From Streptomyces sp. NBC_00483 (GTDB lineage Bacteria > Actinomycetota > Actinomycetes > Streptomycetales > Streptomycetaceae): DNA of 64,000 nucleotides. The notes under the pieces were generated by a model that worked only from the letters and a program-made list of their open reading frames with translations, was not told the DNA's origin and did not search any database. The stretch spans positions 4,278,001 to 4,342,000 of the forward strand of contig NZ_CP107880.1 of the NCBI RefSeq assembly GCF_036013745.1. The letters run 5' to 3'. The position numbers and the translations under genes were made by a program. Shown in pieces: positions 61,962 to 64,000 of the stretch (position 1 is the stretch's first letter; every line of letters begins with the position of its first letter).

Positions 61962-64000
61962 GTGAATCACCCCGACGAGAATCACGAGTTCTTCGAGCAC
62001 CTCGAAGCCGAGATGAACGCCGACTCCGGCGGCGAGGTAGTCGACCTCGACAAGGCGCGCAGCGCCCGCACCGGGTCGGCCGACCGCACGGCAATCGAGT
62101 CGCCCGACTCCGTGCCCGACGAGTCGACCGACGCGACCGCCGTTGAGTCGGCCGACGAGGACGACGACGAGTCGACCGACTCGACGCCGCCGAAGTTGGT
62201 CGACCCGCCCAACCTGCCCAAGCCGGGAATCACCACCTTCAAGCGCAAGCCGATCCTGCCGTCCTGGCTGACCTCCAAGCCGGGCTTCGTGTCCACGGTG
62301 CAGCGCGCGAGCGGCAACGCCCTGTACGCCACGGTGTTCCACGGCATCCGCACCCCCTGGTACGCGCTGCGCCTGTCCATGGACGCCCCGCGCGGCGCTG
62401 CCCGGCTGGTCTCGCAGACCAACCGGTGGGTGTGGGACGCCGAAGCGGCCCCGCTGCGCGCCTACGAGGTGGAGCACGAGAACACCGGCGAGTACCTGAA
62501 GCTGTCCCGCCAACGCGACCGCCGCGTGCGGCTGCGGATGCTGGTCATGGCGATGGCCGGCCTCATCGGGGTGCCGCTGGCGCTGGCCGCCTACGTGCTC
62601 GCGCCGGGCATGCTCGTGCTGTTCGCCTCGGCCGCCGTGCTCGTCGCCGGGTTCAAGGGCGGCACCATCGACGAGCCGGTGATCAGCCGCGCAGTGTTGA
62701 AGACCGAGCTGCAGAAGCTGACGCACCCGATCGTGCTGCGCGCCCTGGACAACATCGGCAACGCCAAGCTGACCGCCGCCATCAAGAAGGGCGGCGACAT
62801 GAACGGCATGCGCTTCACCTCCGAGGTCACCCGCGACGGCCCCGGCTACCGCGCCGACCTCGACCTCCCCTGGGGCGTCACCCCGGAGGACATCATGGAA
62901 TCCCGCAAGGCACTCGCCTCCGGCCTGCGCCGCAAGGTCGGCTGCGTGTGGCCGTCGGCCGACCCCACCGAGCACGAGGGCCGACTCATCCTGTGGGTCG
63001 GGGACAAGCCGATGAACGAGACCACCAAGCCCGCGTGGCCGCTGCTGAAGTCGGGCAGCGTCGACCTGTTCAAGCCGGTCGTGTTCGGCAACGACCAGCG
63101 CATGGGAGACGTGGACGTCACCCTCATGTTCGCCTCCGTCGTGGTCGGCTCGATCCCCCGCATGGGCAAGACGTTCCTGATGCGGCTGTTCCTGCTCATC
63201 GCCGCACTCGACCCGCGCGCGGAAGTCCACGCGTTCGACTTCAAGGGCACCGGCGACTTCGGCGCCCTGGAACCGATCTGCCACCGCTACCGGGCCGGCG
63301 ACGAGGACGAGGACATCGAATACGTCCTGCACGCCCTGCGCGAACTGCGCGCAGAGCTGCGCCGCCGCGCGAAGGTCATCAAGTCGCTGCCGCGCTCGCG
63401 CTGCCCGGAGTCGAAGGTCACGCCCGAGCTGGCCAACGACAAGACGCTCGGGCTGCACCCGATCGTCGCCGGATTCGACGAGTGCCAGGTCCCCTTCGAG
63501 CACGAGAAGTACGGGAAGGAGATCGAGGAAATCGCCACTGACCTGGGCAAGCGCGGCCCCGCGCTCGGAATGACGATGCTGTTCGGCACCCAGCGCCCCG
63601 ACGCGCAGTCGCTGCCCACCGGCATCAGCGCCAATGCCGTGCTGCGGTTCTGCCTGAAGGTCATGGGCCAGCCCGCCAACGACATGGTGCTGGGCACCTC
63701 GATGTACAAGGCCGGATACCGGGCGACGATGTTCTCCCGCACCGACCGCGGCATTTGCTGGATGGCCGGCGAGGGCGACGACCCGCGCATCGTGGCCTCC
63801 GCGTTCGTCGACGCCGTCGGCGCCGAACAGGTCGTGGCCCGCGCGCGGAAGATGCGCGAGGAGTACGGCAACGTCACCGGCCACGCCATCGGCCAGCAGC
63901 CGGAGACCGGCGAGGCCGGGTTCGACCTGCTCGCCGATGTGCTCCAGGTTGTGGCGGTCGACGAGGAGAAGGTGTGGAACGAGAAGGTTGCCACCCGCCT
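61962..64000 (+). CDS. traB: TraB/FtsK-SpoIIIE conjugative DNA translocase (partial)
   Basis: Motor that moves double-stranded plasmid/ICE DNA between hyphae during Streptomyces conjugation. 679 codons are visible and the frame is open to the edge. An acidic N-terminus (about 10-75) is followed by two membrane helices (about 190-230). The FtsK ATPase has Walker A VGSIPRMGKT (about residue 397) and Walker B IVAGFDECQ (about 502), then GMTMLFGTQRPDAQSLPTGI. The GTG start 61962 has GGAGGA 8 nt upstream. The C-terminal clt-recognition winged helix is expected beyond the edge. Confidence 0.93.
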   Translation, partial: MNHPDENHEFFEHLEAEMNADSGGEVVDLDKARSARTGSADRTAIESPDSVPDESTDATAVESADEDDDESTDSTPPKLVDPPNLPKPGITTFKRKPILPSWLTSKPGFVSTVQRASGNALYATVFHGIRTPWYALRLSMDAPRGAARLVSQTNRWVWDAEAAPLRAYEVEHENTGEYLKLSRQRDRRVRLRMLVMAMAGLIGVPLALAAYVLAPGMLVLFASAAVLVAGFKGGTIDEPVISRAVLKTELQKLTHPIVLRALDNIGNAKLTAAIKKGGDMNGMRFTSEVTRDGPGYRADLDLPWGVTPEDIMESRKALASGLRRKVGCVWPSADPTEHEGRLILWVGDKPMNETTKPAWPLLKSGSVDLFKPVVFGNDQRMGDVDVTLMFASVVVGSIPRMGKTFLMRLFLLIAALDPRAEVHAFDFKGTGDFGALEPICHRYRAGDEDEDIEYVLHALRELRAELRRRAKVIKSLPRSRCPESKVTPELANDKTLGLHPIVAGFDECQVPFEHEKYGKEIEEIATDLGKRGPALGMTMLFGTQRPDAQSLPTGISANAVLRFCLKVMGQPANDMVLGTSMYKAGYRATMFSRTDRGICWMAGEGDDPRIVASAFVDAVGAEQVVARARKMREEYGNVTGHAIGQQPETGEAGFDLLADVLQVVAVDEEKVWNEKVATR

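Larger units (their letters stand above)
55047..64000. mobile_element. Left part of an actinomycete integrative conjugative element (AICE), cut by the right edge
   Basis: The content matches pSAM2-type elements: XRE and GntR (KorSA-like) regulators, a compact rightward operon with an SpdB2-like DUF2637 protein, and a TraB/FtsK double-strand DNA translocase. Genes overlap by ATGA in five places. The leftward regulators look visibly less GC-extreme than the flanking core genes. The left limit is placed at the first clearly non-core gene after the pmt terminator. Integrase, Xis, RepSA-type genes and the right attachment site are beyond the window. The host insertion point between pmt and its normal neighbour is inferred. 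Confidence 0.8.

Overview
The window is chromosomal DNA of a Streptomyces (or a close relative). Evidence: very high GC with G/C at almost every third codon position, GTG starts, purine-rich ribosome binding sites, and Streptomyces-typical proteins (coiled-coil DivIVA-like protein, RpfB, protein mannosyltransferase, galTEK operon, AICE-type FtsK translocase). The order mfd - glmU/prs/rplY/pth - ppc - galTEK - ispE/rsmA - rpfB - rsmI/pmt matches a conserved core region of Streptomyces chromosomes (recalled knowledge, not computed).

Layout. 1-12.2 kb: an edge-truncated membrane protein, mfd, an ABC exporter (permease plus ATPase, ATGA overlap) divergent from a DHA2-type MFS exporter, and a small DUF485 protein coupled to an acetate-type sodium symporter. 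12.2-15 kb: peptide deformylase, a DivIVA-like coiled-coil protein and an LCP cell-wall ligase. 15-20.4 kb: an unusual set of four genes built from polymorphic-toxin and immunity domains (deaminases, a WHH-type HNH nuclease, SUKH-1/3/4 and YrhB-like domains) but without any secretion signal. 20.4-21.6 kb: non-coding repeat arrays. 21.6-31 kb: orphan NarL-type histidine kinase, tRNA-Gln, glmU, prs, rplY (ctc), pth and ppc. 31-35.5 kb: acyl desaturase with its likely TetR regulator, glyoxalase/methyltransferase pair divergent from a MarR regulator, and an orphan response regulator. 35.5-41.5 kb: GNAT protein and galTEK divergent from an SSS sugar symporter. 41.5-46.3 kb: an atypical tRNA-Gly(UCC), a response-regulator-like protein without the phospho-aspartate, a membrane-anchored beta-propeller protein and an ABC-F ATPase. 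46.3-55 kb: ispE, rsmA, a 57-bp tandem array, rpfB, tatD, a zinc-ribbon protein, rsmI and pmt.

From about 55 kb to the right edge lies the left part of an actinomycete integrative conjugative element (AICE). An XRE/TPR regulator and a GntR (KorSA-like) repressor point left. A tightly packed rightward operon (DUF3307, DUF4097, a small protein, an HEAGH putative metalloprotein, an SpdB2-like DUF2637 protein, a Cys-rich protein, a sliding-clamp-like protein, a small protein) leads into a TraB/FtsK DNA translocase cut by the edge. Integrase, excisionase and replication genes are not in the window.

The most interesting material is the 15-20.4 kb toxin/immunity-domain cluster, the composite repeat family shared by 20.4-21.6 kb and 48.3-49.0 kb, the clamp-like protein in the AICE, and the atypical tRNA-Gly.
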